From: Paenibacillus sp. URB8-2
GTDB lineage: Bacteria > Bacillota > Bacilli > Paenibacillales > Paenibacillaceae
Length of the DNA: 64,000 nt
Assembly (NCBI RefSeq): GCF_013393385.1
Contig: NZ_AP023239.1
Coordinates: 3,720,001-3,784,000, forward strand
Reading direction: 5' to 3'
This document shows, piece by piece, positions 1-8,547 of the stretch (position 1 is the stretch's first letter; each line of letters opens with the position of its first letter). The notes beneath the pieces are model-generated. The model worked only from the letters and a program-made list of their open reading frames with translations, had not been told where the DNA came from and made no database searches. Position numbers and translations under genes: made by a program.

Positions 1-1049
1 AGAACGATGCCGACAACGCCGAACATTTTGCCGAAGAAAACAATGGTGAAGATGATGGTAATCGGATGAACTTTAAGCGTTTTACCCATAATTTGCGGAG
101 AGATGAATTTGCCTTCGATCAGCTGTACGGCTGTCCAGACAATGATCATCTTCGCCAGCATCAAAGGCGAGGTGACCAGCGCAACGATAAGCGCGGGCGT
201 AATCGCAATGGCCGGGCCCAGATAAGGAACGACTGCAGTACAGGCGGCCACGATGGCCAGCACAAGCGAATATTCGAGCCCGATAATCAAGTAGCCGATA
301 TAGAGCAGCGCGCCGATGCAGCAGCTGACAATGATCTGACCGCGGATATAGGAAGAGATCTGCTGGTTCATCTCGGACAGGACCATCCGGGTCTGAGGCT
401 TCAGCGCGGTGGGCACCAGACGCAAAATATAGTCGGGCAGCCGTTTCCCGTCCCGAAGGAGATAGAAGAGAATGAGCGGGGTTGTCACGATCCCCAGCAC
501 AATTTCGGTCAGCGCCCCGACAAAGTTGCCGACACCGTTTAGAGCGTTACGCAGGAACGAGGTCAGCCATGTCGTCACCCGGGTTGTCACCGTACCGAGC
601 TCGGCCCCTGTATTCTGCTGCAGCTGATCCACCAGTTTGCTGCCCGTCAAATGGGCAAGTTCCTGCTGAATCTGTGAGCTGTACCGGGGAAAGTTGTCGA
701 TCAACCCCAGCAGCTGATCCCGGATTATCGGAATAACCGCTAGCAGAATGACGGTAATCACGCCGAGAATAAAAAGATACAGCACCACAATGCCGTAAGC
801 GCGCTTCACCTTGCTCTTCTTCTCCAGCCGGTCCACCAGCGGATTCAGAAGGTAATAGGCGACGCCCGATAAAATCAGCGGCAGAGCCACCGTATGAAGC
901 AGCACCGACAAAGGTCTGAAGACGAACGGAATTTTGGCGAATACGAGCACGTTGAGTCCGATTAGCAGCATCACAAGCAGAAAGACGACGAATTTATTGT
1001 TCAGAAAAAATTTGCGGAATTTTTCCGGCCAGATTTGCAACCTTTGCAT
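1..1049 (-). CDS. AI-2E family transporter (partial, C-terminus beyond window)
   Basis: Read by translating the minus strand from the ATG at 1049; the frame stays open to base 1, so the C-terminus lies outside the window. The start is supported by GGGAGG seven bases upstream. The protein begins MQRLQIWPEKFRKFF and then shows long hydrophobic segments (VVFLLVMLLIGLNVLVFA early, later LYLFILGVITVILLAVIP) separated by a polar domain. It contains the family-typical stretches YYLLNPLVDRLEK, TPLILFYLLRDGKRLP and YLGPAIAITPALIVAL, characteristic of the AI-2E/UPF0118 family of multi-pass permeases. Members export or import diverse small solutes, and some act as Na+/H+ antiporters, so the substrate cannot be given. 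It appears monocistronic here, with 215 bp before the next gene. Confidence 0.9.
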   Translation of the reverse strand, partial: MQRLQIWPEKFRKFFLNNKFVVFLLVMLLIGLNVLVFAKIPFVFRPLSVLLHTVALPLILSGVAYYLLNPLVDRLEKKSKVKRAYGIVVLYLFILGVITVILLAVIPIIRDQLLGLIDNFPRYSSQIQQELAHLTGSKLVDQLQQNTGAELGTVTTRVTTWLTSFLRNALNGVGNFVGALTEIVLGIVTTPLILFYLLRDGKRLPDYILRLVPTALKPQTRMVLSEMNQQISSYIRGQIIVSCCIGALLYIGYLIIGLEYSLVLAIVAACTAVVPYLGPAIAITPALIVALVTSPLMLAKMIIVWTAVQLIEGKFISPQIMGKTLKVHPITIIFTIVFFGKMFGVVGIV

Positions 1050-1264
1050 CCTTCAGCCTCCCACTTTGCGAGTAATAAAGCGGCCGTAAGCTTTTTTAAA
1101 ATATAAGAATTTATAAGCCGGGGCTAATCATTTTGACTTATATTTCTACGAGAAACGTACTTACGTCTTAAAAAGACGCCGTCAGGAGTTTCTTCTTGCT
1201 AGCATAGTCAACATGACTTGGGCAAGTCAAATTAGGCCGTCCCGTTCCTGAAAGAAACAGCCGA

Positions 1265-2077
1265 TCATTGCTTGAACCGCACATCCGCGATTCTCCCCGC
1301 GCCTACAAAGCCGATGGATTGATATACTTTGTTGGAATCCGGATTTTTGGCATCAGCATAGAGCATCGGCGTTAAGCCGTCCCGCAAGCAGTAATCGGAT
1401 AAGGCCGCCACGATGGCGCTTGCATATCCTTTTTTTCGGGCGCCGGGCACCGTATATACATCATTAATCCGGGCATGCCTGGCGGTGCGGTGGGCGATTC
1501 TCGCAATGGAGACGGTTTCGCCTCCTTCCTGCCAAAGATACAGCCCTCCCGTGCCGATCGCCGCCGTTGCCGCTTTATACACCTCGTTCGGTTGGGGCGA
1601 GACATTGAAGACTTCTTTGGAAAAAGCGGCCAAATACGCCGCGATCATTTCCGTATGCCGCGAGTTCGCGCGTTCAATGACTCCGCCGACATCCGAGGGA
1701 GACTTGACTTCAGGGCAGGCATATGCTTCCAGAATCATGTACGGCTCATGCTTAAACCCGCGGCTTTCCGCATAATAACGCGCAAAAGTCTCCGCGATCC
1801 TGTAATCGGCGGATACTCCGGGAAAATCATGCGGACGGACTTGTTCCGCCAGCTTCCGGAGCAATTCGTCCTCCCTTTCTTCCGAAAGTCCGGGAGCGAC
1901 CCACAGCCAAGGATTAAATCCCGGGGTTTGGGCAAATATCAGCTCATTGCTGCAATTTTTAATCCGCAGGGCGTCCGGAGAACCGCAGATGAGATGCAGC
2001 AGATTAAATCGGATCTCGTCTTCCAGGAATAGACTTCCGTTCAGAACGGGATCCCGGTCGGTAAGCTTTAGGAACAT
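1265..2077 (-). CDS. GNAT family N-acetyltransferase
   Basis: About 270 residues. The C-terminal 100 residues form a GNAT (FR47-like) acetyl-CoA binding fold: INDVYTVPGARKKGYAS matches motif A (V-x-T-x-P-x-x-R-x-x-G-x-A), followed by LYADAKNPDSNKVYQSIGF, the usual asparagine/tyrosine-bearing end. The N-terminal 150 residues are a less conserved extension seen in many Bacillales GNATs. An in-frame GTG at 2086 is possible, but ATG 2077 has AGGGGTG about six bases upstream and is preferred. The acceptor substrate is unknown. It is transcribed alone on the minus strand. Confidence 0.85.
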   Translation of the reverse strand: MFLKLTDRDPVLNGSLFLEDEIRFNLLHLICGSPDALRIKNCSNELIFAQTPGFNPWLWVAPGLSEEREDELLRKLAEQVRPHDFPGVSADYRIAETFARYYAESRGFKHEPYMILEAYACPEVKSPSDVGGVIERANSRHTEMIAAYLAAFSKEVFNVSPQPNEVYKAATAAIGTGGLYLWQEGGETVSIARIAHRTARHARINDVYTVPGARKKGYASAIVAALSDYCLRDGLTPMLYADAKNPDSNKVYQSIGFVGAGRIADVRFKQ

Positions 2078-2151
2078 CCAGTTCACCCCTATCTATTTCC
2101 TTTTTTATCCTTGCCTCTCGATCATAATCCCGCGCGCCGCAAAAAGAAATA

Positions 2152-2181
2152 ACCCGCAGCGGCAAAACGGCCGGAGCGGGT
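2152..2181 (-). terminator. Rho-independent terminator of the ferredoxin-like gene
   Basis: Inverted repeat ACCCGC/GCGGGT with an inner CGGC/GCCG pairing. On the minus strand it is followed by TTATTTCTTTTTG. It lies 30 bp past the stop of the minus-strand ferredoxin-like gene. Confidence 0.6.
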
Positions 2182-2210
2182 AGGCAGGACGTGTCCAATT
2201 TCGGGTCAAT

Positions 2211-2591
2211 TTACACTTTATCGGCTTTTCTTCCCTTTCTCTTCCCCTTTTTCCCCCGTTCGGTTGATGCTTTCATGCCTTCTTCCCCGAATGTATACAT
2301 CCTATTTTCTTCGAGTTGCTCGCCCAGCAGCGTTTTTCTGACCAGAGTCTTGCCCAGCTTTGGCGACATTTCCCCGTACCAGACCCCTTCAGGATAGGCA
2401 ATGACCACCGGAGCGTCGCCGCACCGTCCCATGCATCGGGTCTGTGTCGGATGTATCAAAGCTTCAGCCCCCTGCTTCTCAATCTCCTCTTCGATCGTCT
2501 CCAGAATATTTTCGCCTTTGCGCTTCTTGCAGCTGCTTCCCCCGCAGACAAGCAGATGACATTTCGTTCCTTCAAGATTCCATGTCGTCAT
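2211..2591 (-). CDS. (2Fe-2S) thioredoxin-like ferredoxin domain protein
   Basis: 126 residues. The cysteine pattern CGGSSCKKR near residue 17 and TRCMGRCGDAP near residue 55 is the four-cysteine signature of thioredoxin-like [2Fe-2S] ferredoxins (NuoE/HoxE-type fold), here as a stand-alone protein. It probably acts as a small electron carrier or sensor in the cytoplasm; the partner is unknown. The C-terminus is a lysine/arginine-rich tail (GKKGKRKGRKADKV). A GTG at 2600 is in frame, but it abuts the GAGAGGA Shine-Dalgarno; ATG 2591 at nine bases' spacing is the better start. Confidence 0.8.
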   Translation of the reverse strand: MTTWNLEGTKCHLLVCGGSSCKKRKGENILETIEEEIEKQGAEALIHPTQTRCMGRCGDAPVVIAYPEGVWYGEMSPKLGKTLVRKTLLGEQLEENRMYTFGEEGMKASTERGKKGKRKGRKADKV

Positions 2592-2725
2592 AACCTTCAC
2601 TCCTCTCTATAACGTTTATACCCGGTGGACAAGGGTAATTCAATGAATAACGGGATGGACATACGATATAATATATTCAGCATATGTCCGCCAATCTTGC
2701 GATGCAAGGAGGAATATTAATTATC

Positions 2726-4138
2726 ATGAAAACCAAAATTATCTGCACCATCGGACCCGCTTCCGAATCGGTCGGAACGCTCAAGGAAATGATCTCCGCC
2801 GGGATGACGGTCGCCCGGCTGAACATGGCGCACGGGGAGCTGGAAGAGCATTCGGCCAGAATCCGCAATGTGAGGCAGGCCGCATCCGAACTGGGCACTT
2901 TTGTGCCAATTATGATGGATATCAAGGGACCCGAGGTGCGGATCGGGAAGTTGAAAGAAGAGTTTTGCACGCTGAAGGCCGGAGAGAAACTGATTTTGAC
3001 GACCGAAGAAATCCTCGGCGACGCGCAGCGCATTTCCGTCAACTATCCCGACATGACTGCGGTCGTTAAGCCCGGGGACCGGATTTTGATCGACGACGGG
3101 CTGATCGACCTGACCGTGACGGTAGTGCAGGGCCATGACATCGAATGCCTGATTGTCAGCGGCGGGCTGCTCAAGCCGAGAAAAGGCGTCAATCTTCCCG
3201 GCATCCGGACGACTCTGCCCGGCGTCACCGAGCGGGACATCAAGCATATTCAATTCGGGTTGAAGGAAGGCATCGAAATGATCGCCGCCTCTTTCGTTCG
3301 CAAGGGCGACGACATCCGGGAAATCCGGGGCATTCTGAACGCAAGCGGAGCCGGTCATGTGCAAATTATTTCCAAAATCGAAAATCATGAAGGCATGACT
3401 AATCTGGATGATATTATTCTGGCATCGGACGGCATCATGGCGGCCCGGGGCGATCTTGGGGTCGAGGTTCCCATCGAAGATGTGCCGATGCTGCAAAAGG
3501 AAATGATCGACAAGTGCAACCGCGCCGGGAAGCCTGTCATTGTGGCGACCCATATGCTAGAGTCGATGCAGATCAATCCGCGGCCAACCCGCTCGGAGGT
3601 GAGCGACGTGGCGAACGCGGTGCTTCAAGGAGCCGACGTCGTCATGCTGTCGGGCGAATCGGCTGCGGGGAAATACCCCGTGCAGTCGGTGCGCACCATG
3701 GCGGCCGTAGCCGCAAAAGCCGAGACGATGATCAATTACAAAGACCGTTTTATCCAGGGCTTCGACTGGGAAAGCGAGAGCATTACCGAGGTTATCAGCC
3801 GCAGCGCCGTCAGCTCCTCGCTAATCCTGGGAGCGAAGGCGATTATCGCGGCAACCGAGAGCGGCTTCACCGCACGGATGATTTCCAAGCACCGGCCGCA
3901 GGCGCCGATTATCGCCGTTACGCCCCATCCGGAGGTGCTGCCCAAAATCTGCCTGTTCTCCGGCGTCGTCCCTGTCCTTGGCGATCCGGTATCCACGACC
4001 GACGAGATGTTCGAGTCATCGGTCCGGAATGCGATGAAGACGGGAGCGCTCACCACAGGCGACACCGTTGTGCTATGCGCGGGCATCCCGATCTGGAAGA
4101 CGGGCACTACGAATCTGGTTAAAATACAGGAGGTCTAA
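2726..4138 (+). CDS. pyk: Pyruvate kinase (short form)
   Basis: 470 residues from the ATG of MKTKIICTIGPAS. It converts phosphoenolpyruvate and ADP to pyruvate and ATP in glycolysis. Visible signatures are the N-terminal CTIGPAS, MMDIKGPEVRIG, the active-site block IISKIENHEGM, ARGDLGVEVP with the metal/PEP ligands, and MLSGESAAGKYP. The C-terminal PEP-utiliser domain of the 585-residue Bacillus enzyme is absent, so this is the short form and may be a second isozyme. An upstream in-frame ATG at 2684 lies only a few bases after a TATAAT element (2667-2672) and is unlikely. GGAGG is 13 bases before the chosen ATG, rather far. A terminator follows at 4210. Confidence 0.95.
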   Translation: MKTKIICTIGPASESVGTLKEMISAGMTVARLNMAHGELEEHSARIRNVRQAASELGTFVPIMMDIKGPEVRIGKLKEEFCTLKAGEKLILTTEEILGDAQRISVNYPDMTAVVKPGDRILIDDGLIDLTVTVVQGHDIECLIVSGGLLKPRKGVNLPGIRTTLPGVTERDIKHIQFGLKEGIEMIAASFVRKGDDIREIRGILNASGAGHVQIISKIENHEGMTNLDDIILASDGIMAARGDLGVEVPIEDVPMLQKEMIDKCNRAGKPVIVATHMLESMQINPRPTRSEVSDVANAVLQGADVVMLSGESAAGKYPVQSVRTMAAVAAKAETMINYKDRFIQGFDWESESITEVISRSAVSSSLILGAKAIIAATESGFTARMISKHRPQAPIIAVTPHPEVLPKICLFSGVVPVLGDPVSTTDEMFESSVRNAMKTGALTTGDTVVLCAGIPIWKTGTTNLVKIQEV

Positions 4139-4209
4139 CCCGGGAATCCAAGACACCTGAAACGGCGTAATTGTTCCATCTCAGCCCACGTTCCTTATTT
4201 TAGAAAAGC

Positions 4210-4256
4210 AGCGGCAGACGGGAAATGAAATAACAACCTGCACTGCCGCTTGTTTT
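4210..4256 (+). terminator. Terminator after pyruvate kinase
   Basis: Stem AGCGGCAG / CTGCCGCT with a 25-nt loop, followed by TGTTTTTATG on the plus strand, 70 bp past the pyk stop. The same stem sequence recurs in a hairpin near 17.2 kb. Confidence 0.6.
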
Positions 4257-4285
4257 TATGTGATCAGGTCTTATTGGAGGAATTG

Positions 4286-5200
4286 ATGGCTAAATCAAAT
4301 GAAGATAACAAATTTGAACAACTGGTGTCCAGGATGGAGCCCGAAGGAAAGCTGCTCTCCAAACGGGAGATGGCAGGCGGAGTTTCGGCCCGGGTGACAG
4401 CGATTGAATTGCTGCTCGGCGACGGACGAATCACAAACAGGATCGTCCGCCGGCACGGCGAAGCCGATCTTAAGCGAAACCCGAAGATCGCGGCGGCCGA
4501 ATTCAAGCTTTTGCAGATGATGCGATCCGAGGGTCTTCCAGTGCCGGGGCCTTATTATCTTGACGAGTCCTGCGAGATTTTTCCGGAGCCCTATTTAGTA
4601 ATCGAGTATGTGCCAGGCGGGACGGACTTCACTCCCTCAAATATGAATTCCTACATTTTCCAGTTAGCGGCGAATCTGGCAGCTATTCATCGTGTGGATT
4701 GCTCACAACTCCACTTGCCCTTGCCTATACAAGAGGAAATTGCCGCCGAAATGCTGGTTCAGAGTTCTTTACATACTGACGAATCACTGAATGTAAGCAA
4801 GATCCGGGAAACGTTGAATGCGGTCTGGCCCCTAACCCGGACAAATAAAGTCGCCCTTCTGCATGGAGATTATTGGCCGGGAAATATTTTGTGGAATGAC
4901 GGGAAGCTGGCAGCCATTATAGACTGGGAAGACGCGGCTTTGGGCGATCCTCTGACTGATCTTGGTAATGCCCGGCTGGAAATTCTCTTTCATTTTGGAA
5001 AAGACGCCATGAATGAGTTCACCCGGCAATATCGGTCCTTGATGACCGCAATCGATTACACAAATCTTCCTTACTGGGATTTATATGCCGCATTGCGTCT
5101 GTCCAAATTTCCCGATTGGGGGCTGGATAAAATTACCGAGGGCACTATGCGGGAAAGACATCGCTGGTTTGTCACCGAATCCTTACACAATATGAAATAA
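4286..5200 (+). CDS. Aminoglycoside phosphotransferase (APH/choline kinase-like) family protein
   Basis: 304 residues. The kinase-like APH fold is shown by the catalytic loop LLHGDYWPGNILW (HxD-x4-N) and the metal-binding IIDWEDAALGDP. The N-terminal half carries the nucleotide-binding lobe with KLLQMMRSEGLPVPGP and YLVIEYVPGG. The family phosphorylates antibiotics, choline, sugars or amino alcohols; nothing in the sequence fixes the substrate. The start is ATG 4286 with GGAGG five bases upstream; the earlier in-frame TTG at 4250 falls in the pyk terminator. It is transcribed alone. Confidence 0.85.
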   Translation: MAKSNEDNKFEQLVSRMEPEGKLLSKREMAGGVSARVTAIELLLGDGRITNRIVRRHGEADLKRNPKIAAAEFKLLQMMRSEGLPVPGPYYLDESCEIFPEPYLVIEYVPGGTDFTPSNMNSYIFQLAANLAAIHRVDCSQLHLPLPIQEEIAAEMLVQSSLHTDESLNVSKIRETLNAVWPLTRTNKVALLHGDYWPGNILWNDGKLAAIIDWEDAALGDPLTDLGNARLEILFHFGKDAMNEFTRQYRSLMTAIDYTNLPYWDLYAALRLSKFPDWGLDKITEGTMRERHRWFVTESLHNMK

Positions 5201-5226
5201 TTATGCCGCTTGGGGGCAATCTCATA

Positions 5227-5255
5227 TTGAAGGTTCCCGGCATATCCTTTATAAT
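5227..5255 (+). promoter_or_regulatory. Sigma-A type promoter of asd
   Basis: TTGAAG, 17-bp spacer, TATAAT, ending 56 bp before the asd start. Near-consensus spacing and -10 element. Confidence 0.65.
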
Positions 5256-5311
5256 TCAGTACATTATAAGCCGCTATTATTTATGGCCTTCGAAAGGAAC
5301 TGAAAAACGTC

Positions 5312-6397
5312 ATGACAGAAAAGCTTAGAGCCGGTATCGTCGGCGGGACCGGCATGGTCGGCCAGCGCTTCATCGCTCTTTTGGAAAATCATCCGTGGTT
5401 TCAGGTTACGGCAATCGCCGCCAGCGCGAACTCTGCGGGCAAAACGTACGAAGAATCGGTGAAGGGCAGATGGAAGCTTTCTACCCCAATGCCCGAAAGT
5501 GTTAAACATATTCCCGTTCAGGACGCTTCGCACGTTGAGGAAGTAGCCTCCGGGGTCGACCTGATTTTTTGCGCCGTCGATATGAAGAAGAATGAGATTC
5601 AAGATCTCGAAGAGGCTTATGCCAAAGCGGGCGTTCCCGTTATTTCGAACAACTCCGCCCACCGCTGGACGCCGGACGTGCCGATGGTCGTTCCGGAGAT
5701 CAATCCGGAGCATCTGGAGGTTATCGCCAGCCAGCGCAAGCGTCTAGGAACCGAAACCGGCTTCATCGCCGTTAAGCCCAACTGCTCCATTCAGAGCTAT
5801 GTGCCGATGCTGTCCGCCCTGCGCGGCTTCAAGCCGACACAGGTCGTCGCCAGCACCTACCAGGCAATTTCCGGAGCGGGCAAGACCTTCACCGATTGGC
5901 CTGAAATGCTGGACAACGTCATTCCATATATCGGTGGAGAAGAAGAAAAGAGCGAGCAGGAACCGCTGCGCATCTGGGGAACCGTTGATAACGGGGAGAT
6001 TGTAAAAGCATCCGCTCCGCATATCACCACTCAATGCATCCGCGTTCCGGTTACGGACGGCCATCTGGCTACCGTATTCGTCTCATTCGAGAACAAGCCT
6101 TCCAAAGAAGAAATTCTGGAAAGCTGGAAGAACTACAAGGGCCGGCCGCAGGAACTTGAGCTGCCGAGCGCGCCGAAACAGTTCATTACGTATTTTGAAG
6201 AAGACAACCGGCCGCAGACGAATCTGGACCGCGACATTGAGAACGGCATGGGCATCTCCGCCGGACGCCTGCGCGAAGATTCGCTGTACGACTTCAAATT
6301 CGTCGGCCTGTCCCACAATACGCTCAGAGGCGCCGCCGGCGGCGCTGTTCTGATCGCCGAGCTGCTGAAAGCCGAAGGATATATCACGAAGCGGTAA
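5312..6397 (+). CDS. asd: Aspartate-semialdehyde dehydrogenase (archaeal/fungal type)
   Basis: 361 residues. It reduces aspartyl-4-phosphate with NADPH to aspartate semialdehyde, the branch point to lysine/diaminopimelate, threonine and methionine. The N-terminus has the nucleotide-binding loop AGIVGGTGMVGQRF. The active-site cysteine sits in VKPNCSIQSY, and the substrate-binding part includes ISGAGKTFTDWPEM and the histidine of GLSHNTLRGAAGG. Length and motifs match the type 2 ASADH of archaea, fungi and some Firmicutes rather than the 340-residue B. subtilis Asd. ATG 5312 follows AAAGGA at 13 bases. A strong terminator lies 27 bp downstream, so it is monocistronic. Confidence 0.95.
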   Translation: MTEKLRAGIVGGTGMVGQRFIALLENHPWFQVTAIAASANSAGKTYEESVKGRWKLSTPMPESVKHIPVQDASHVEEVASGVDLIFCAVDMKKNEIQDLEEAYAKAGVPVISNNSAHRWTPDVPMVVPEINPEHLEVIASQRKRLGTETGFIAVKPNCSIQSYVPMLSALRGFKPTQVVASTYQAISGAGKTFTDWPEMLDNVIPYIGGEEEKSEQEPLRIWGTVDNGEIVKASAPHITTQCIRVPVTDGHLATVFVSFENKPSKEEILESWKNYKGRPQELELPSAPKQFITYFEEDNRPQTNLDRDIENGMGISAGRLREDSLYDFKFVGLSHNTLRGAAGGAVLIAELLKAEGYITKR

Positions 6398-6423
6398 GGA
6401 ACTCGTAACCGAATACGCACATC

Positions 6424-6460
6424 AAATGCCCGTTCCCTGTTTGCAGGAGACGGGCATTTT
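6424..6460 (+). terminator. Terminator after asd
   Basis: Perfect 10-bp stem AAATGCCCGT / ACGGGCATTT with a short inner CCTG/CAGG pairing, ending in TTTT. Confidence 0.75.
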
Positions 6461-6578
6461 GCATTCGACAATAGTAGACTGGCACTTTTAATAAAATTGC
6501 TGCATTCCCAGGCAAGAAAATAAAGTTCAAGACTGCGGCTTATATTGAACGTTTTCCGGGAGCTTAATCTTAGCTGGA

Positions 6579-7355
6579 TCATGGATCTTTCGTTTTACGG
6601 CCAGCTTTAACATGTTTAAGCTGGGCAACAATAATGACGCTAATGATTACCAGAAGGAACCACGAACTGATCTTACTGAAGCTAACCAGCTGCCAGGCTT
6701 GGTGTTGGTCAGGATATTTCCAAGCATTAAAATATGTAGCTATATTTTCGGCTAACCAGATAAAAAAACCTACAATGAAAAAAGCAAGTGTCAAGGGCAT
6801 TCGAAAAGTAGTGGTCTGAACCCGATATATGATCCATGTTCTCCAAAAGACAATAAGCACAAGCGCCGTCAACCACCAACGAAAATCAGGAATAAAATGA
6901 TGTGTGAAAAAGTTCAGATAGATGGCTCCTCCTAGTAATCCCGCAGAAGTAAGCCCCGGCCATCCGGTCATGTCCATCTTCAGTCTACGCCATACCTGAC
7001 ACATATAGCTTGCTACACTTGCATACATAAATCCGCTATAGAGCGGTACTCCAAGCAACTTCGTAAACCCAGGCTCAGGGTATGACCATGATCCCATCCA
7101 TACCTTATATATTTCCAGCAGCAAACCAATAAGATGAAATATACAGATAACCTTAATTTCATCGAGTGTCTCGAGTCCACTGCGGTACATAAGGTACTGC
7201 ACTGCAAGCAGGATAAGAAGAATGGCATCATAACGGTAAATGAAGGGCACCTCAATTACTCTAGAAAAAGCTAAAGTTCCAAAGATCGCAACAGGAAATA
7301 TGCAGCTCATTGCCTGATGATAGCCAAAATGCAATAGTTGTATTATTGTTTTCAA
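6579..7355 (-). CDS. DUF817 family integral membrane protein (YoaT-like)
   Basis: 258 residues, almost wholly hydrophobic, with about eight membrane segments. It shows the conserved DUF817 features LEIYKVWMGSWSYPEP, GVPLYSGFMYASVASYMCQ and WLAENIATYFNAWKYP, which I associate with B. subtilis YoaT. The function is unknown. It starts with TTG at 7355, with GGAGG seven bases upstream. Codon use and base composition are more AT-rich than in pyk/asd. Confidence 0.8.
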   Translation of the reverse strand: MKTIIQLLHFGYHQAMSCIFPVAIFGTLAFSRVIEVPFIYRYDAILLILLAVQYLMYRSGLETLDEIKVICIFHLIGLLLEIYKVWMGSWSYPEPGFTKLLGVPLYSGFMYASVASYMCQVWRRLKMDMTGWPGLTSAGLLGGAIYLNFFTHHFIPDFRWWLTALVLIVFWRTWIIYRVQTTTFRMPLTLAFFIVGFFIWLAENIATYFNAWKYPDQHQAWQLVSFSKISSWFLLVIISVIIVAQLKHVKAGRKTKDP

Positions 7356-7455
7356 TGATGTTCCTCCTTGTCATGCCTGAGTGACTTCGAGGCCAGTCTA
7401 AAACTCTTTGGCTCTTTTCTAAAATATTGTTGCTTTATTGTTTTCCAAATAATAC

Positions 7456-7484
7456 ATAACCCCACCATTCGTTGGTGGGGTTAT
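7456..7484 (-). terminator. Hairpin downstream of the XRE/DUF2975 pair
   Basis: Perfect 12-bp stem ATAACCCCACCA / TGGTGGGGTTAT with a 5-nt loop, 30 bp past the XRE stop. The trailing sequence on the minus strand is T-rich but not a pure T run. Confidence 0.55.
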
Positions 7485-7513
7485 GCTCGGTTATTGATTT
7501 ATCATTACTCACA

Positions 7514-7741
7514 TTAACCGATAATGGTGCTGTCTTCGTCACTTTTGTATTCTAATACATCTCCAGGCTGACATTTTAAAGCTTTACAAATCGCCTCTAA
7601 AGTTGATAATCGAACCGCTTTTGCCTTTCCATTTTTCAATATAGAAAGGTTAGCCATTGTTATTCCAACCCTCTCCGAAAGTTCTGTTACGCTCATTTTT
7701 CTTTTAGCCAGCATCACATCAATATTGATTATAATCGCCAT
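7514..7741 (-). CDS. Small XRE/Cro-type helix-turn-helix regulator (YozG-like)
   Basis: 75 residues from ATG 7741 (GAGGTG six bases upstream); a GTG at 7750 is also in frame. The whole protein is one HTH_3 domain: MLAKRKMSVTELSERVGI, MANLSILKNGKA and LEAICKALKCQPGDVLEY. Such miniature regulators are regularly paired with DUF2975 membrane proteins. Here the partner's stop lies just upstream, which suggests translational coupling and probably autoregulation of a two-gene unit. Confidence 0.85.
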   Translation of the reverse strand: MAIIINIDVMLAKRKMSVTELSERVGITMANLSILKNGKAKAVRLSTLEAICKALKCQPGDVLEYKSDEDSTIIG

Positions 7742-7751
7742 TGTCTTCACC

Positions 7752-8234
7752 TCAGACCGTCAAATCATTTTCTGATTTTATATCTATAGCCTCTTTTAAA
7801 AGCTTCTGGAGAACAGCAGCAAAAACGGCAATCACCATGGAGGCAAAAATTATGACCATTCCGATGACTATGATACCCGGGGCATCGTCTCTCTCCGCCA
7901 TGAGATAGAAGAGCGGCATGCCTGCCACAAACAAGCCACTGATTGTGATTGCACAGTATTTTATATTCTTTAAAGCTCGTACAGATAATTCCGAGAAAGC
8001 TTTGTTCTTGTCAATATAGCTTAAAAGTTTAAATGCTTGATACAGAGCAAAATAAAAAGGTAACGCAGTTGCATACACATCGAATAAAACGAGATATTTG
8101 ATATAAGTATAATCTGGATACAATTCTGCTGCATAATTCGCTATCTCCGGCACCCAAAATATGCACAAAGCAAGAACCGGGATTCCAATAAGAATAACAG
8201 CTGCCCTTAAAAAGAGTGTTGTTCCTCGTTCCAT
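7752..8234 (-). CDS. DUF2975 family membrane protein
   Basis: 160 residues with four hydrophobic segments (LFLRAAVILIGIPVLALCIF, YLVLFDVYATALPFYFALYQ, YCAITISGLFVAGMPLFYL and a C-terminal IVIGMVIIFASMVIAVFAAV). The polar stretch FKLLSYIDKNKAFSELSV between segments 2 and 3 is characteristic of DUF2975. It starts at ATG 8234 with GAGGGG upstream. It forms a two-gene operon with the XRE regulator. The function is unknown; the pair is thought to be regulatory. Confidence 0.85.
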   Translation of the reverse strand: MERGTTLFLRAAVILIGIPVLALCIFWVPEIANYAAELYPDYTYIKYLVLFDVYATALPFYFALYQAFKLLSYIDKNKAFSELSVRALKNIKYCAITISGLFVAGMPLFYLMAERDDAPGIIVIGMVIIFASMVIAVFAAVLQKLLKEAIDIKSENDLTV

Positions 8235-8362
8235 AAAAAGCCCCTCACTTATTATTAAATTTAATTTGACTTTATCACGAAACTTATCGTTTTACAATAA
8301 ATAATTACTGATATTAAATGTATTATTGTTGTTATATTCTCATTACAAAGAAATGCTCTATA

Positions 8363-8414
8363 ACTGAACAAACTGCCTGTTAGCTGAAAAAGGCCCCGTT
8401 CAATTGCGGAAGCC
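8363..8414. repeat. Dispersed repeat copy with weak hairpin (in intergenic 8235-8547)
   Basis: ACTGAACAAACTGCCTGTTA at 8363-8382, continuing GCTGAAAAAGGC, resembles segments at 12745-12780 and 13348-13370. It is followed by an imperfect AGGC...GCCT hairpin. The rest of this 313-bp gap holds the out-of-frame end of the murG-like gene (8481-8547) and AT-rich DNA. Confidence 0.4.
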
Positions 8415-8547
8415 TCTTGATGGTTATTCAGCTATCGTTCTCCGTTAGATTAACGAGTTTTACTTTAGTATAATAATCATTTATTCAACATTTAGTTCAT
8501 TCTTTGCGGTTTCAATAAGCAGATTATAAATAAGGCTTACGGCATCA

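Noticed and set aside
2684..2725. Upstream ATG for pyruvate kinase, and an ATT codon at better Shine-Dalgarno spacing
   Set aside because: The ATG is only 12 bp after a -10 element and adds non-family residues; ATT starts are rare, so ATG 2726 is kept despite long spacing.
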